From NCBI GenBank assembly GCA_949152475.1, contig OX424559.1, positions 31,725,119 to 31,789,118 of the forward strand: a stretch of DNA of 64,000 bases. The letters run 5' to 3'. Position 1 is the stretch's first letter. Every line of letters begins with the position of its first letter. Below are positions 46,623 through 56,588 of this stretch, one piece after another. The notes below the pieces were generated by a model that made no database searches, had not been told where the DNA came from, and saw only the letters and a program-made list of their open reading frames with translations. This DNA is from Terebella lapidaria (lineage: Eukaryota; Annelida; Polychaeta; Terebellida; Terebellidae). The translations under genes were made by a program, and so were the position numbers.

Positions 46623-46827
46623 GTTTGCAAATAAAGAGCTGAATCATTCTCCTAAGAGCACATCAAAAGCTTCTTTATTAAAGAGCCAGTTAGAGAGGTA
46701 TTTAAAGAGCGTTTTTCTTAGTAAAACGCTATCTCATCAATTCCTCTTTATTTAAGGAGCAAATCGGACATTAGGAGTTACAAAGCCCTTAAGGAGCTCC
46801 TACATTTCTTAGTAAAACGGCCCCCAG

Positions 46828-47455
46828 GTGAGAAGTGCGGCTTGTAACGCGTTCACCACAGCCTATCTGTGGACCTATCAAATCCATAGTATCCGCCGAA
46901 CTTTGACAAGGAAAAACCGAAGACGGGAAAAATTTGTATTTCGGAATACTTTGATTTCAAAACAAATAAGCAAATTACCATGGTGCAATTTCGATTTTGA
47001 ATGCAATATTAGGCGGTGTATGCCCTTGGTCGACTAGCAGTTGACCTAGTTCTGTGCATCCATATGCTTCATCATCCTTGCAGCTGTGTAGTATTAGCAT
47101 GGTGAATTTGTTTGGTATTTATACTCAGAAGAAGCCAAGAAGGCCAGGAAGCTATCACAGAACACAATATGGGCTCTGGTTTCCGATGCTCCAGAATCCC
47201 TGGTTTATATCAGCTGATTATATTTCAAAAGTTTCACTTTTGTCGGACAGAAGCATCAATGGGTCTGGTTTCCGAGGAACCAGAATCCCTAGCTTAAACG
47301 AGCTGATTATGTCGCAAAGGCTGAACTTTTTTGTACAGAAGCATCAATTTTCCGAGGAACCAGAATCCCTAGCTTAAACGAGCTGATTATGTCGCAAAGG
47401 CTGAACTTTTTTGTACAGAAGCATCAATTGTTTTTCAAGTGCAATTCATAAGCAA
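46828..47455. repeat. Intergenic with an 80-bp minisatellite
   Basis: The phrase starting TTCCGAGGAACCAGAATCCC is repeated exactly at 47270 and 47350 (80-bp period), with a diverged third copy about 90 bp earlier (47173). Open frames over it are by-products of the repeat. Confidence 0.7.
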
Positions 47456-48060
47456 AAATTAGCTCAAGCGCTAAGAAAAATTACCGGAAAAAATGTCTAG
47501 TTTTAAACCTTAACTTTTTTTCGTCAAATTGCTGTATTGACCCTCGAAGGTCATTGACGGTCGAATTTAAGGTCACCATTGAAACTGCAATATATGATTT
47601 CCCATTTGATACTGCCAATATTTAAGCCCAATCTTGAAGTATTCTAGGAGTCTACTCCATAGAGATCCCATCATGAAGGAAACATGAACTCAAATGTCAA
47701 ATTCAAGGTCATGAGGATATTCAGCATATATCATTTCCCTATATGTTCACAATTGATCTCCAAGGTGTAAAATCGATAATAAGCTAGATATTAGCCATTT
47801 TGTCCTGTGACCTTGAAAGTCAGGTCAAAGGTGATATTCAATGTCACGTCAATATTCACATATATCATTTCCTATATTTTCACAATTGATTTCTAAGCTT
47901 TAAAGTCAATAATAAGCGAAATATTAGCCATTTTGTTTTATGACTTTGAAAATTAGGTCAGAGGTCAAATTCAAAATCCTAAAAATATTCAACATAAATC
48001 ATTTCCTTCATGTCCACATTTGATTTCTAATCTTTAATCTCAATATATAGTTGGATGTTT
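47456..48060 (-). mobile_element. Helentron-like element, copy 4, partial, reverse orientation
   Basis: Left edge has a degenerate 3' end (TTAGCTC..GCGCTAAG with ATTACCGG). The core follows with AGGTCAAAGGT-type motifs near 47820 and 47960. No 5' palindrome. Confidence 0.55.
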
Positions 48061-48712
48061 GGAAAACCAGACACTTTCCGGTCGCCCACAACTGCCTACG
48101 ACCGCTGGGGTGTATCCCCCTCAGCTCTATCATCCCTGTCGCCCCAAAATACTACCAATTAGAGTAAGCAGTTAAAAAGTATACCAGGGAAATGTGAAGT
48201 GTTAAGCCACGACTGTTTTTTTTCACTAAAATTGCTGCATTGACCTTGCAATGTCATTGAAGGTCAAATTTTCCATTTTGACAATTCTCAATGAGATCAT
48301 GAAAAGTATAGCCAAATCCAAAAAGTATAGCCAACTTTTCACCAAAAGTTATACTTCAACTCGAAATATCTCACAAACTTAATTTGAAGTGGAAATTGCA
48401 AGTGAAGGTTGATCAAAACTGCACTTCAAGATGATGAAATTGGGCCCAGATCAAACCATTCACCATAAGTTTTATCTTCCTTGAAAATATGTGCCAAATT
48501 TGGTTTCAAGTTAAAATTCGAAGTAAAAGTTGATCAAATCTGCACCTTAAGATGAAGAAAAATTGGAGCCAGATTGAAATTTCCATCAAAAGTTACATTT
48601 CAACTCAGAATATTTGATAAAACTTGATTCAAAGTGGAAATTCCAAGTGACGGTTGACGAAAGCCACAACTGGAGGCACATTGAACTTTTACATTACATA
48701 TTCAATAAACCA
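48061..48712. other. Repeat-derived stretch, no gene
   Basis: Contains the reverse copy of the dispersed GGGTGTATCCCCCTCA...CATCCCTGTCGCC motif (48098-48146) and two loosely similar stretches of about 120 bp, each with CACTTCAAGATGA/CACCTTAAGATGA and a TTGATCAAA phrase. No coding signal. Confidence 0.5.
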
Positions 48713-50382
48713 TTAGCCCAAGGGCTAACAAACGTTACCAGACAATACATATTAGGTTACCGGACCTTTGGTCCGATAACCTATTGGCATGGCGTTGCGT
48801 CCGTCGTCCGTCCGTCCGTCCGTCCGTCCGTCCGGCGTTAACATTTTTAGGTTACCGGACCTTTGGTCCGATAACCTATTGGCATGGCGTTGCGTCCGTC
48901 GTCCGTCCGTCCGTCCGTCCGTCCGTCCGTCCGTCCGGCGTTAACATTTTTATCTTTAAAGTTAACGATCGAATCTTTCTGAAATTTTGCACAAAAATGC
49001 CTAAAAATATTTTGAGAAGGAGGTATTTTTTTGTTTTTTGATTTTCGCATTTTTTTCAAAATGGCGGCCGTTTTTGTCGAAAAACGCTCAATTTTGGACT
49101 TTGACGGCCATTTTCTCAAAAACTGTCTGATCAGTTTTGAGTTTTTGGTTTCAAAAGATTCCCCTCATATACCTCTGTGATATGTATAAGTTTGGTTGCC
49201 CTAAATCTGCCGGTTTTCGTGTGGCGGCCATTTTGAATTTTTGGCGGGTCGGCGAAAAAAATTTTTTTCGCCCCAGATCGCATTACTATCCATTTTGGGC
49301 CATTTCTAGAGCAAAAAAAAATTTTCACCCTTTGAAAAAAATTTTGGACTTGGAAAATTTTCGGCACTTTTTCCCTTCATAATGGGAGCTGTCCGGACTG
49401 TACTCATAGAACGCTTGAAGATAGAGCTTAGAAATTGGCACTTTCAAATGGGAAGTCATATATGGCGACTTGTGTGGTGACCTTGAATTTGACCTTGGAT
49501 GACCTTGAAAGGTCAAAACAGCCATTTTTGGGTCGAAAAACGCTCAAATTTGCACCTGGTCTGTATTTTCTCAAAAACTCTCTGATCAGTTTTGAGATTT
49601 TTGCTTAAAAAGATTCCTCTTATATACCTCTGCGACGTGTATAAGTTTTGTTGCCCTTGAATCGCCGATTTCAGTGTGGCGGCCATTTTGAATTTTTGAC
49701 GAGTCGGCGAAAAAAAAATTTTTCGCCCCAAATAACATTACTATCCATTTTGGGCCATTTCTAGGCAAAAAAAAATTTTCACCGTTTGAAAAAAATTTTG
49801 GACTTGGAAAATTTTCGGCACTTTTTTCCTTCATAATGGGAGCTGTCAGGACTGTACTCATAGAACGCTTGAAGATAGAGCTTAGAAATTGGCACTTTCA
49901 AATCGGAAGTCATATATGGCGACTTGTGTGGTGACCTTGAATTTGACCTTGGATGACCTTGAAAGGTCAAAACAGCCATTTTGGGGTCAAAAAAATGCCC
50001 AGATTTGCCTTTGTAGATGAAATGCTTGCAGATAGAGCTCCTGTTTGCATTATGAACATATAGGAAGACATATGGCACAACTAATGATGACCTTGAACTT
50101 GACGTCAGATGACCTTGAGTGCCAAATGTCTGACTTGGAATGTGTAAATTGACCTGAGCGGCCTAAACGATTCCACCCAACATATAGAATATCAAATGCC
50201 GCACACATACATGTAATGGTTACATCGAAGTTCATACGGATGACCTTGATTGGTAAATCCCAAGGTCATATGTTTACACTGCGAACCTTGATTGGTAAAT
50301 CTCAAGGTCTGTTACCTGCCAATGCTGCCATGGCCAAACCAAAATTGTCCGGTAACCTATCTTAGCCTTTGGGCTAATTTTA
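48713..50382 (+). mobile_element. Helentron-like element, copy 5, with duplicated 5' ends
   Basis: At 48713-48752 an inverted 3' end (TTAGCCCAAGGGCTAA) of another copy abuts this one head to head. The 5' palindromic start plus GTCC run then appears twice in tandem, at 48754 and 48850. The body contains an internal duplication with about 456-bp offset (CGAAAAACGCTCAA at 49077 and 49533). The 3' end at about 50346-50380 is GTCCGGTAACCT followed by TTAGCC..GGGCTAA. Long open frames over the duplication are not coding. Confidence 0.65.
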
Positions 50383-51130
50383 CAATGGGGATGCATACGC
50401 ATTCATCAGGTGGGGTAATCAACAAAATCGCCAACATCTTAAGTACATGTATGTGTTAGTAATACCGTAAAACGTGTGGTTTAGCACACCTCAATCTCAA
50501 TGTCATCTCATCTCACAAGCATAGATGAGTTCTTTTTTATATCTGGTACTTCAGAAAAAAATACTCCCTTGAGGTTAACCAGAAAGTCAAATTGAGGTTT
50601 CATTGCGTGCCCTACACCATATGTACATGTGTAACTAGTAGAGTAAACCAGCCTAATTTGGACCCCACCAGATTTCGTATATTTCAGCATATTTCAATGA
50701 ATGTTCATGCAATGTGCCTGTCACTCATATACTGGCATCACTCAATGTATTGAAAATGTGTTCAGAATAATGCTTTTCATTGCTCACATGTACACCATTG
50801 TTTGTTTGTCTTGATTATTCTTGAAGAACAAAGTTTATTGTACATAATCAGGCATCCCGATTGAAAATGCTGGCTCCCCATGTGGCTGAATACTGTGAAG
50901 CCTGGTCAGTCAGCATCAGATGTCAAGATATTTGGGTGTCTTTTTTGGGAATTATAATTTTTCCCTCACCTTCACCCATGTAGATGGTGGCTCCACATGC
51001 AGCTGAATACTGTGAGGCCTGGTGAGCCTGCATCAGAAAGCACTGATGCTGGGGCCCACTGTAACAAAGAAAGGTTACTGTATTCACTGACTGACTGTGC
51101 TTGTACCTGGAAACCCTGTCAGCCAGCATA
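50383..51130. other. Intergenic
   Basis: No gene. Two related stretches with TGGCTCCACATG/CATGTGGCTGAATACTGTGAAGCCTGGT lie near 50870 and 50990 (about 115 bp apart). Confidence 0.5.
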
Positions 51131-51334
51131 CTGTAAAAAGACTAATTTTGGCGGCTATTACATTTGGTGGTTTTGAATCCCAGGCTGTTTGGCGGAGATT
51201 TAATTTGGCGGTTTTAAAACCACTTATATTTTTCAACCTATATCTAGCTTATTTGGCGGACGATTTAATTTGGCGGTTTCCCCTACCGCCAACTCCGCCA
51301 AATAAATCGTCAGCCAAAATTAGTAGTTTTACAG
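51131..51334. mobile_element. MITE, 204 bp, TA target duplication
   Basis: Terminal inverted repeats CTGTAAAAAGACTAATTTTG and CAAAATTAGTAGTTTTACAG, with TA directly outside each end (51129-51130 and 51335-51336). The interior is rich in TTTGGCGG/CCGCCAAA, so much of it folds back on itself. TA duplication suggests Tc1/mariner-type mobilisation; no transposase is encoded. Confidence 0.8.
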
Positions 51335-52019
51335 TAATAGCAGTGACTTGTATACCACTGGTGAGTCACTTGTATTATATGATTAGAATAATGTTTTTCA
51401 TTGTCAGTTTGTACATTTTTTAATGTTCATCGCGACATGCTCATGATAATGTCTTTCCATGCTCTGATACTGTCACTGTATCATGCATAATTCATGAGCA
51501 TCATTCATATACTGCAATGTGTTTTTTAATGTGTAAATATTTTCAAATTAGTTATCAACATGTTGAAAAATAAGCACCATTGTCACTGACATTCGCAAGT
51601 TTTTCTATGCATAATGTATTTACTCTCACTGTTTAAGTGAACACCTCCAGCTTGGGACAACTCTCAGTTACTGAACATATTTTTTCAAGCCCAACCCATC
51701 TTTCAACATTGTGATGCCCCTCTGATTAGTGAACACTTTTAACTTTCTGTGCTTGGGTCAAAAAGGCATTCATTCACGAGAGGTTTGACTGCAGCATAGT
51801 TACACACATTGTGATCCAACTCTATCACTGTGACAAGCTCAATTTTTTTTACCAGTCATTTTGCAGATTCATTATTGTCATTTCACCAAATATCATGGCA
51901 AACAAACCATTTTTGATGGTTATTGCTGTTAGATATGCAGATGCTGTTGGTCGTCTTCCTTGTTACTAGTTGCAGGAAAATTTCGAATAACAACAACAAA
52001 TGATAATCTGGTCATAGCA
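51335..52019. other. Intergenic
   Basis: AT-rich, no gene and no repeat that I can define. Confidence 0.45.
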
Positions 52020-52196
52020 TGTCAATTACCGGTATGACTAATGGCTTGCCAGCTCGACCACTGTTTCAAGCAAACATTTATTTACTCGTAGCAGTGAACT
52101 TTTATATAGATTGCCATACTGGCCATAGTAGAAATAACATGACCAGTATGGCTATTTTTATTATTAGCATTATTGTTGGCTAACAACAAACACATA

Positions 52197-52401
52197 CTGT
52201 AAAACGACTAATTTTGGTGGACGATTTATTTGGCAGATTTGGCAGTAGGGGCGAAACCGCCAAATTAAATTGTCCGCCAAATTAACTAGATATATGTTAA
52301 GAAATACATGTGAGTTTTAAAACCGCCAAATTAAATCTCCGCCAAAGAATGTGGGGCTCACAACCGCTAAATTTAATAGCTGACAATTAGTCTTTTTACA
52401 G
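52197..52401. mobile_element. MITE, 205 bp, second copy, inside the tandem array
   Basis: Same terminal sequence (CTGTAAAACGACTAATTTTG) as the copy at 51131-51334, inserted in the first unit of the 212-bp array. TA precedes it; AA follows, probably a mutated TA. Uninterrupted array units show the empty site. The interior is in the opposite order to the first copy. Confidence 0.75.
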
Positions 52402-53471
52402 AACGTGTAGTAGGGTACTAATATGTGAATACTGTTAACTTCATTCAGCATAAAATGGGCTTGTCAGCTCTACCACTGTTTCAAGCAAAAATTTATTTAC
52501 TCGTAGCAGTCAACTTTTATAAAGAAAAAACTACCATACTGGTCATAGTAGAAATACTATGACCAGTATGGTTATCTTGATTATTATTATTATTATTATT
52601 GGCTAACAACAAGCATGTACCTGTAGTAGGGTACTAGTATGTGAATACTGTTAACTTCATTCAGCATAAAATGGGCTTCTCAGCTCTACCACTGTTTCAA
52701 GCAAAAATTTATTTACTCGTAGCAGTCAACTTTTATAAAGAAAAAATTACCATACTGGCCATAGTAGAAACACTATGACCAGTATGGTTATCTTGATTAT
52801 TATTATTATTGTTGGCTAACAACATACATATACCTGTTTAGCATGTTTAGGGTACTAGTATGTGAATACTGTTACTTCATTCAGCATAAAATGGGCTTGT
52901 CAGCTCTACCACTGTTTCAAGCAAATTTTTTTTTACTCGTAGCAGTCAACTTTTATAAAAAAAATTACCATACTGGCCATAGTAGAAACACTATGACCAG
53001 TATGGTTATTTTGATTATCATTATTATTGTTGAATAACAACAAACATTCACCTGTAGTAGGGTACTAGTATGTGAATATTGTTAATTTCATTCAGCACAA
53101 AATGTCCTTGCCAGCTCTACCACTGTTTCAAGCAAAAATTTATTTACTTGCAGCAGTCAACTTTTAACAAAAACACTGGCCATAGTAGGAATACTACGGC
53201 CAGTGTGGTTATCTTGATTATTATTATTATTGTTGTTGGCTAACAACAAGCATACACCTGTAGCAGGGTACTAGTATGTGAATACTGATAACTTCATTCA
53301 GCACAAAGTGGGCTTGCCAGCTCTATCACTGTTTCAAGCAAAAATTTATTTACTCGTAGCAGTCAACTTTTATAGAAAAATAAAAATGGCCATACTGGCC
53401 ATAGTAGAAATACTATGGCCAGTATGGTTATTTTGATTATTATTATTATTGTTGGCTAACAACAAACATAT

Positions 53472-53607
53472 TTCTTTAGTTATTTTTTTCAGGGCACCAC
53501 AGGAAGACAGCTTTACCAAGCTATGTGGTGACCCGGCTATTTCGTTGTTTGTAATGAGTGTTGTGTATCATAGTTATATAGCCGAATAAATTTGAAAAAA
53601 AAAAAAA
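53472..53607 (+). mobile_element. Short retroposed 3' end with poly(A)
   Basis: A segment absent from other array units starts near TTCTTTAGTTATTTTTTTCA and ends with AATAAA (53585-53590), TTTG and 13 A residues. It is probably a 5'-truncated retroposition of a non-LTR retrotransposon or mRNA 3' end. A short frame ending TTGRQLYQAMW and a stop precedes the tail. The source is not identified. Confidence 0.6.
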
Positions 53608-54010
53608 TATATATATACCTGTAGCGGGGTACTAGTATGTGAATATTGTTAATTTCATTCAGCACAAAATGTCCTTGCCAGCCCTACCACTGTTTCAAGC
53701 AAAAATTTATTTACTCGTAGCAGTCAACTTTTATTAAAAAATTACCATACTGGCCATAGTAGAAATAATATGACCAGTATGGTTATTTTGATTATTATTA
53801 TTATTATTGTTGGCTAACAACAATATACCTGTACTAGGGTACTAGTATGTGAATACTGTTAACTTCATTCAGCATAAAATGTCCTTGCCAGCTCTACCAC
53901 TGTTTCAAGCAAAAATTTATTTACTTGCAGCAGTCAACTTAAAAAAAAAAAAACACTGGCCATAGTAGGAATACTACGGCCAGTGTGGTTATTTTGATCA
54001 TAATTATATT

Positions 54011-54600
54011 GTTACTGGTCAACTATAAGAAATAATATACAGCAGTCTACTCAAATTGACTTATAGCAGTCAATTTATTTTTACTCATGTATAGCCTATT
54101 CCATTGTGCACTACACTGCCCCTGGTGGCAGTGGCCAACACCATGACTAATTTCAGTTTATGGTGTCACAATCTCAAGTGCTGCCGCCTAGTGGCAGACC
54201 ACCTGCTGCAGTAAAAAAAATTGTTGACTTGACAGAGTAAAAAAAAGTTGATGTATTGAGGCAAATGCTGGTTTACTGTAAAACCTAGTGTTCCTGACTG
54301 ATGAGTGTATGTTCTCCACAGGACATATCCACCAGGACAACATCCACCAGCAGTGACACCGGCTCAGTGGTAAATGTGTATATATATATCAATATTAACG
54401 AAATCTGCTTTGTATAGTGTACTCAGTATAAACCGGATCTCCAAGGGACCAGGGGAAAAATCTGGTATGGACAAAGCGCCGGTTTATCAAGAGTCTGAAG
54501 AGAGGGAACATCGATCATCTCGATGTTTTCAGCTTACCGACCCTTATGGGCTGGTAAGACATTGCCCTTATGGGCTGGTAAGACATTGTCGTGGAATTGT
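54011..54600. other. Repeat fragments and a weak exon-like patch, no gene called
   Basis: 54060-54300 is the reverse counterpart of the repeat near 22200-22350. At 54321-54370 a frame (DISTRTTSTSSDTGSV) lies between acceptor-like CTCCACAG and donor-like GTG|GTAAATG, but with no partner exons. A 23-bp tandem duplication built on TTATGGGCTGGTAAGACATT lies at about 54543-54588. Confidence 0.45.
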
Positions 54601-55300
54601 TGTCTGTCGTATTCGGCGTCGCCGTCTGCATCTTGTGTTAATATTTTTTAGCTTTTTTTCGGCCTGATGAATTTGCCCATGAATTTGTGTGAATATGTGT
54701 CAGGTCAATACCGCCAGACATTTTTTTTTTATTCAATTGTTTATGGAGTTTTGGCGGCCATTTTTATGCCGAAAATGCTGGGTTTTTTTTCAATTTTAAA
54801 AATTATTTTCTCAAAAACTGTCTGATGAGTTTGAAGATTTTAGTTTCAAAATGTTCCCCTCATGTATCATTATAATATGTATAAGTTTTGATGCTCTTGA
54901 GTCGCCGGTCTGTGTATGGCGGCCATTTTGATGTTTTTATGGGGTCCAGATGAGACTTTCCCATGTTAAATTCTCCTATGCTTTTTAATGGGTCACATTG
55001 GGATTGACCTCATTTTCAAGGTCAAAGTACAAAATGGCTTTATCTCGCTTATTATCGACTTTACAGCTTGGAAATCAATTGTGGACATATAGGAAATGAT
55101 ATATGCCGATATTCTGATGACCTTGAATTTGACCTTTGACCTCATTTTCAAGGTCAGAGCCCAAAATGGCTAACATCTCACTTATTATTTACTCTACAGC
55201 TTGGGAATCAATTGTGGACATATGAGAAATGATATATGCTGAATATTCTCGTGACCTTGAAGTTACCGGACCATCGGTCTGATCACCTATTGGCTAGCCG
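54601..55300 (+). mobile_element. Helentron-like element, copy 6, fragment
   Basis: Matches the body of copies 2 and 5 (TTGGCGGCCATTTT, TTTTCTCAAAAACTGTCTGA, then core units with TGACCTTTGACCT near 55135). It breaks off at 55262, where a 5'-type palindrome (GTTACCGGACCATCGGTCTGAT) begins, so a core is joined to another copy's start. No 3' stem-loop. Confidence 0.55.
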
Positions 55301-56004
55301 GTAAGCTACAGGTCCTTTGGGCCTATGTTTCACTTTTACACAACATAACGTAACTAAGTACGAGCGAGCTAAATTAAGAACATGTAGTTACAAACTTTAT
55401 GTTCGTTATTGGTACTATGTTGGATCTGTATAGATTTATTGCAGAATATTCAAGCAAATAATTTGAGTCAATCGATTATTAATTGTAGGTTTTCAATTGA
55501 CATCTTGTGCTATTGGCATCTTGTGCTATTAACACATCTTAAAATCAGTTTCAGGATATCGATAGTGAGACAAGATTGCATGATGTCAAAGAATTGTTAT
55601 CTGCGTTTATAGCATGGCTGATCAATAATCACTTTGAACAATGCGCGTCACCCCAGTGATGAGCTTGAAGTTATTTACTCGAGGAATCATGTCTGACGAA
55701 GTTTAGTTGGTGTTAGTTATAATTTCGGAGCGCCATGCTCCTTATGCTGTTGTGTTTACAAAGACGTGTGACTAAAGCCATGGAAGCGCACCCTTTGACA
55801 TCGGTCTGTGATACGACGAAGTATGGCTGATTGCAATTTAGCCAACAACCGGTATATCGAGAGTTGCAAATACTTTAGAAACAGAGGGTAAAGAAATCAG
55901 GACCTAAGAGGAATGCCGGTATGGACAGAATTCTGGTATATACAAGAGTACACTGTACTGGAATTTATTTCGCACGGGTCCTTCCACGGAGCATCATTTT
56001 ACGT
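55301..56004. other. Intergenic
   Basis: No gene supported. Short frames only; no repeats I can define. Confidence 0.45.
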
Positions 56005-56247
56005 TTATGCCCACGTGCGCGAGTTCTGTTATATCGCTCCCATGGTGTCTCAGGCTCCGCACAACGCTACATTACCATAACTAATGTATATGTTGTATAT
56101 GATGATGTGTTATTATGTGATGTATGACGGCCGGATTCGTCCGGACGGACTGTTACCTGGTTGTAGTTCTAGTAATTACGACGCCCGCCGTGACCGTGCC
56201 TCAGCGCGGGGCGCTTGCGCCCTAGGTAGCGGGCGTCAAACGTTACA
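56005..56247 (+). repeat. Fragment of the Gypsy LTR family, 5'-truncated
   Basis: Aligns by eye with the last part of the 3' LTR at 14645-15404. Shared landmarks in order are TGCCCACGTG, CCCATGGT.TCTC.GGCTC, CTACATT.CCAT, GATGATGTGTTAT, GTGATGTATGA, TCCGGACGGACTG.TACCTGG, GGGCG and the terminal CGTTACA. It is diverged, including a changed 60-bp stretch near the end. Upstream LTR sequence and any internal region are missing. Confidence 0.75.
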
Positions 56248-56337
56248 ATTATTTTCAGTAAAATATAGTATTTGGTTTATTGTGTCTAAAATAACGTTTT
56301 TCAGCACAAGAAAGACAGTGAGTGACATCACAATGAG

Positions 56338-56345
56338 TGACGTCA
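56338..56345. promoter_or_regulatory. CRE palindrome upstream of the THAP gene (distal)
   Basis: TGACGTCA, the full CREB/ATF consensus, about 244 bp before the THAP-gene ATG and 90 bp after the LTR fragment. Confidence 0.4.
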
Positions 56346-56464
56346 TAGCAACAAGGTCTGGCCAGTGCAATAACAACAACAATGTAATAGGTATACATAT
56401 ATAATGCCCTTGTCAATTTACATTTAAACTGATCATAGACCTCACGCAAAGGGACCGCTAGCTG

Positions 56465-56472
56465 TGACGTCA
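56465..56472. promoter_or_regulatory. CRE palindrome upstream of the THAP gene (proximal)
   Basis: A second perfect TGACGTCA, about 117 bp before the ATG. A pair of such sites in a short upstream region suggests a CREB/ATF-responsive promoter; this is inferred from the motif only. Confidence 0.45.
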
Positions 56473-56588
56473 CGCCCTCTATTTTCAATATACCGATGTC
56501 CTGTGCACCGCAGCGCCACCGCGTGTCCGGCAAAAGCGTTGATGACCTTGCCGGTTGTTGACACTTGACAGCTGTTGATGCCACAGCG

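Larger units (their letters stand above)
37265..46827. mobile_element. Probable PIF/Harbinger DNA transposon, about 9.6 kb
   Basis: The ends are inverted: GGGGGCCGTTTTACTAAGA at 37265 and its mirror TCTTAGTAAAACGGCCCCC ending at 46827, each followed inward by GGAGCTCC-type sequence. Each end also has a second inner copy of the CGTTTTACTAA motif about 95 bp in (37363 and 46717). Between them are a Myb/SANT-like gene on + and the first exon of a Harbinger transposase on -, the two genes expected in PIF/Harbinger. I cannot find a matching 3-bp target duplication (TCA left, AGG right), nor the transposase DDE exons, so the copy is probably dead. The two ends could also come from different copies. 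Confidence 0.55.
52020..54010. repeat. Tandem array, unit about 212 bp, eight copies
   Basis: CCACTGTTTCAAGCAAA recurs at about 52058, 52473, 52689, 52909, 53120, 53327, 53687 and 53897. Normal spacing is 207-220 bp; the two long gaps are explained by an inserted MITE (52197-52401) and an inserted poly(A) retroposon (53472-53607). Each unit has an inverted repeat built on CCATACTGG...CCAGTATGG. The best is 53390-53427, a 17-bp perfect stem with a GAAA loop. Each unit ends with an ATT-rich microsatellite. Confidence 0.9.

Noticed and set aside
48784..49119. Open frames over the GTCCGTCC microsatellite and adjoining repeat
   Set aside because: Periodic Arg/Pro/Ser/Val translation of a simple repeat at the Helentron-like 5' end.
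54321..54370. Exon-like DISTRTTSTSSDTGSV between splice-like sites, as a further exon of the Harbinger Myb gene
   Set aside because: Phase does not match the preceding exon and it lies outside the element's right end.
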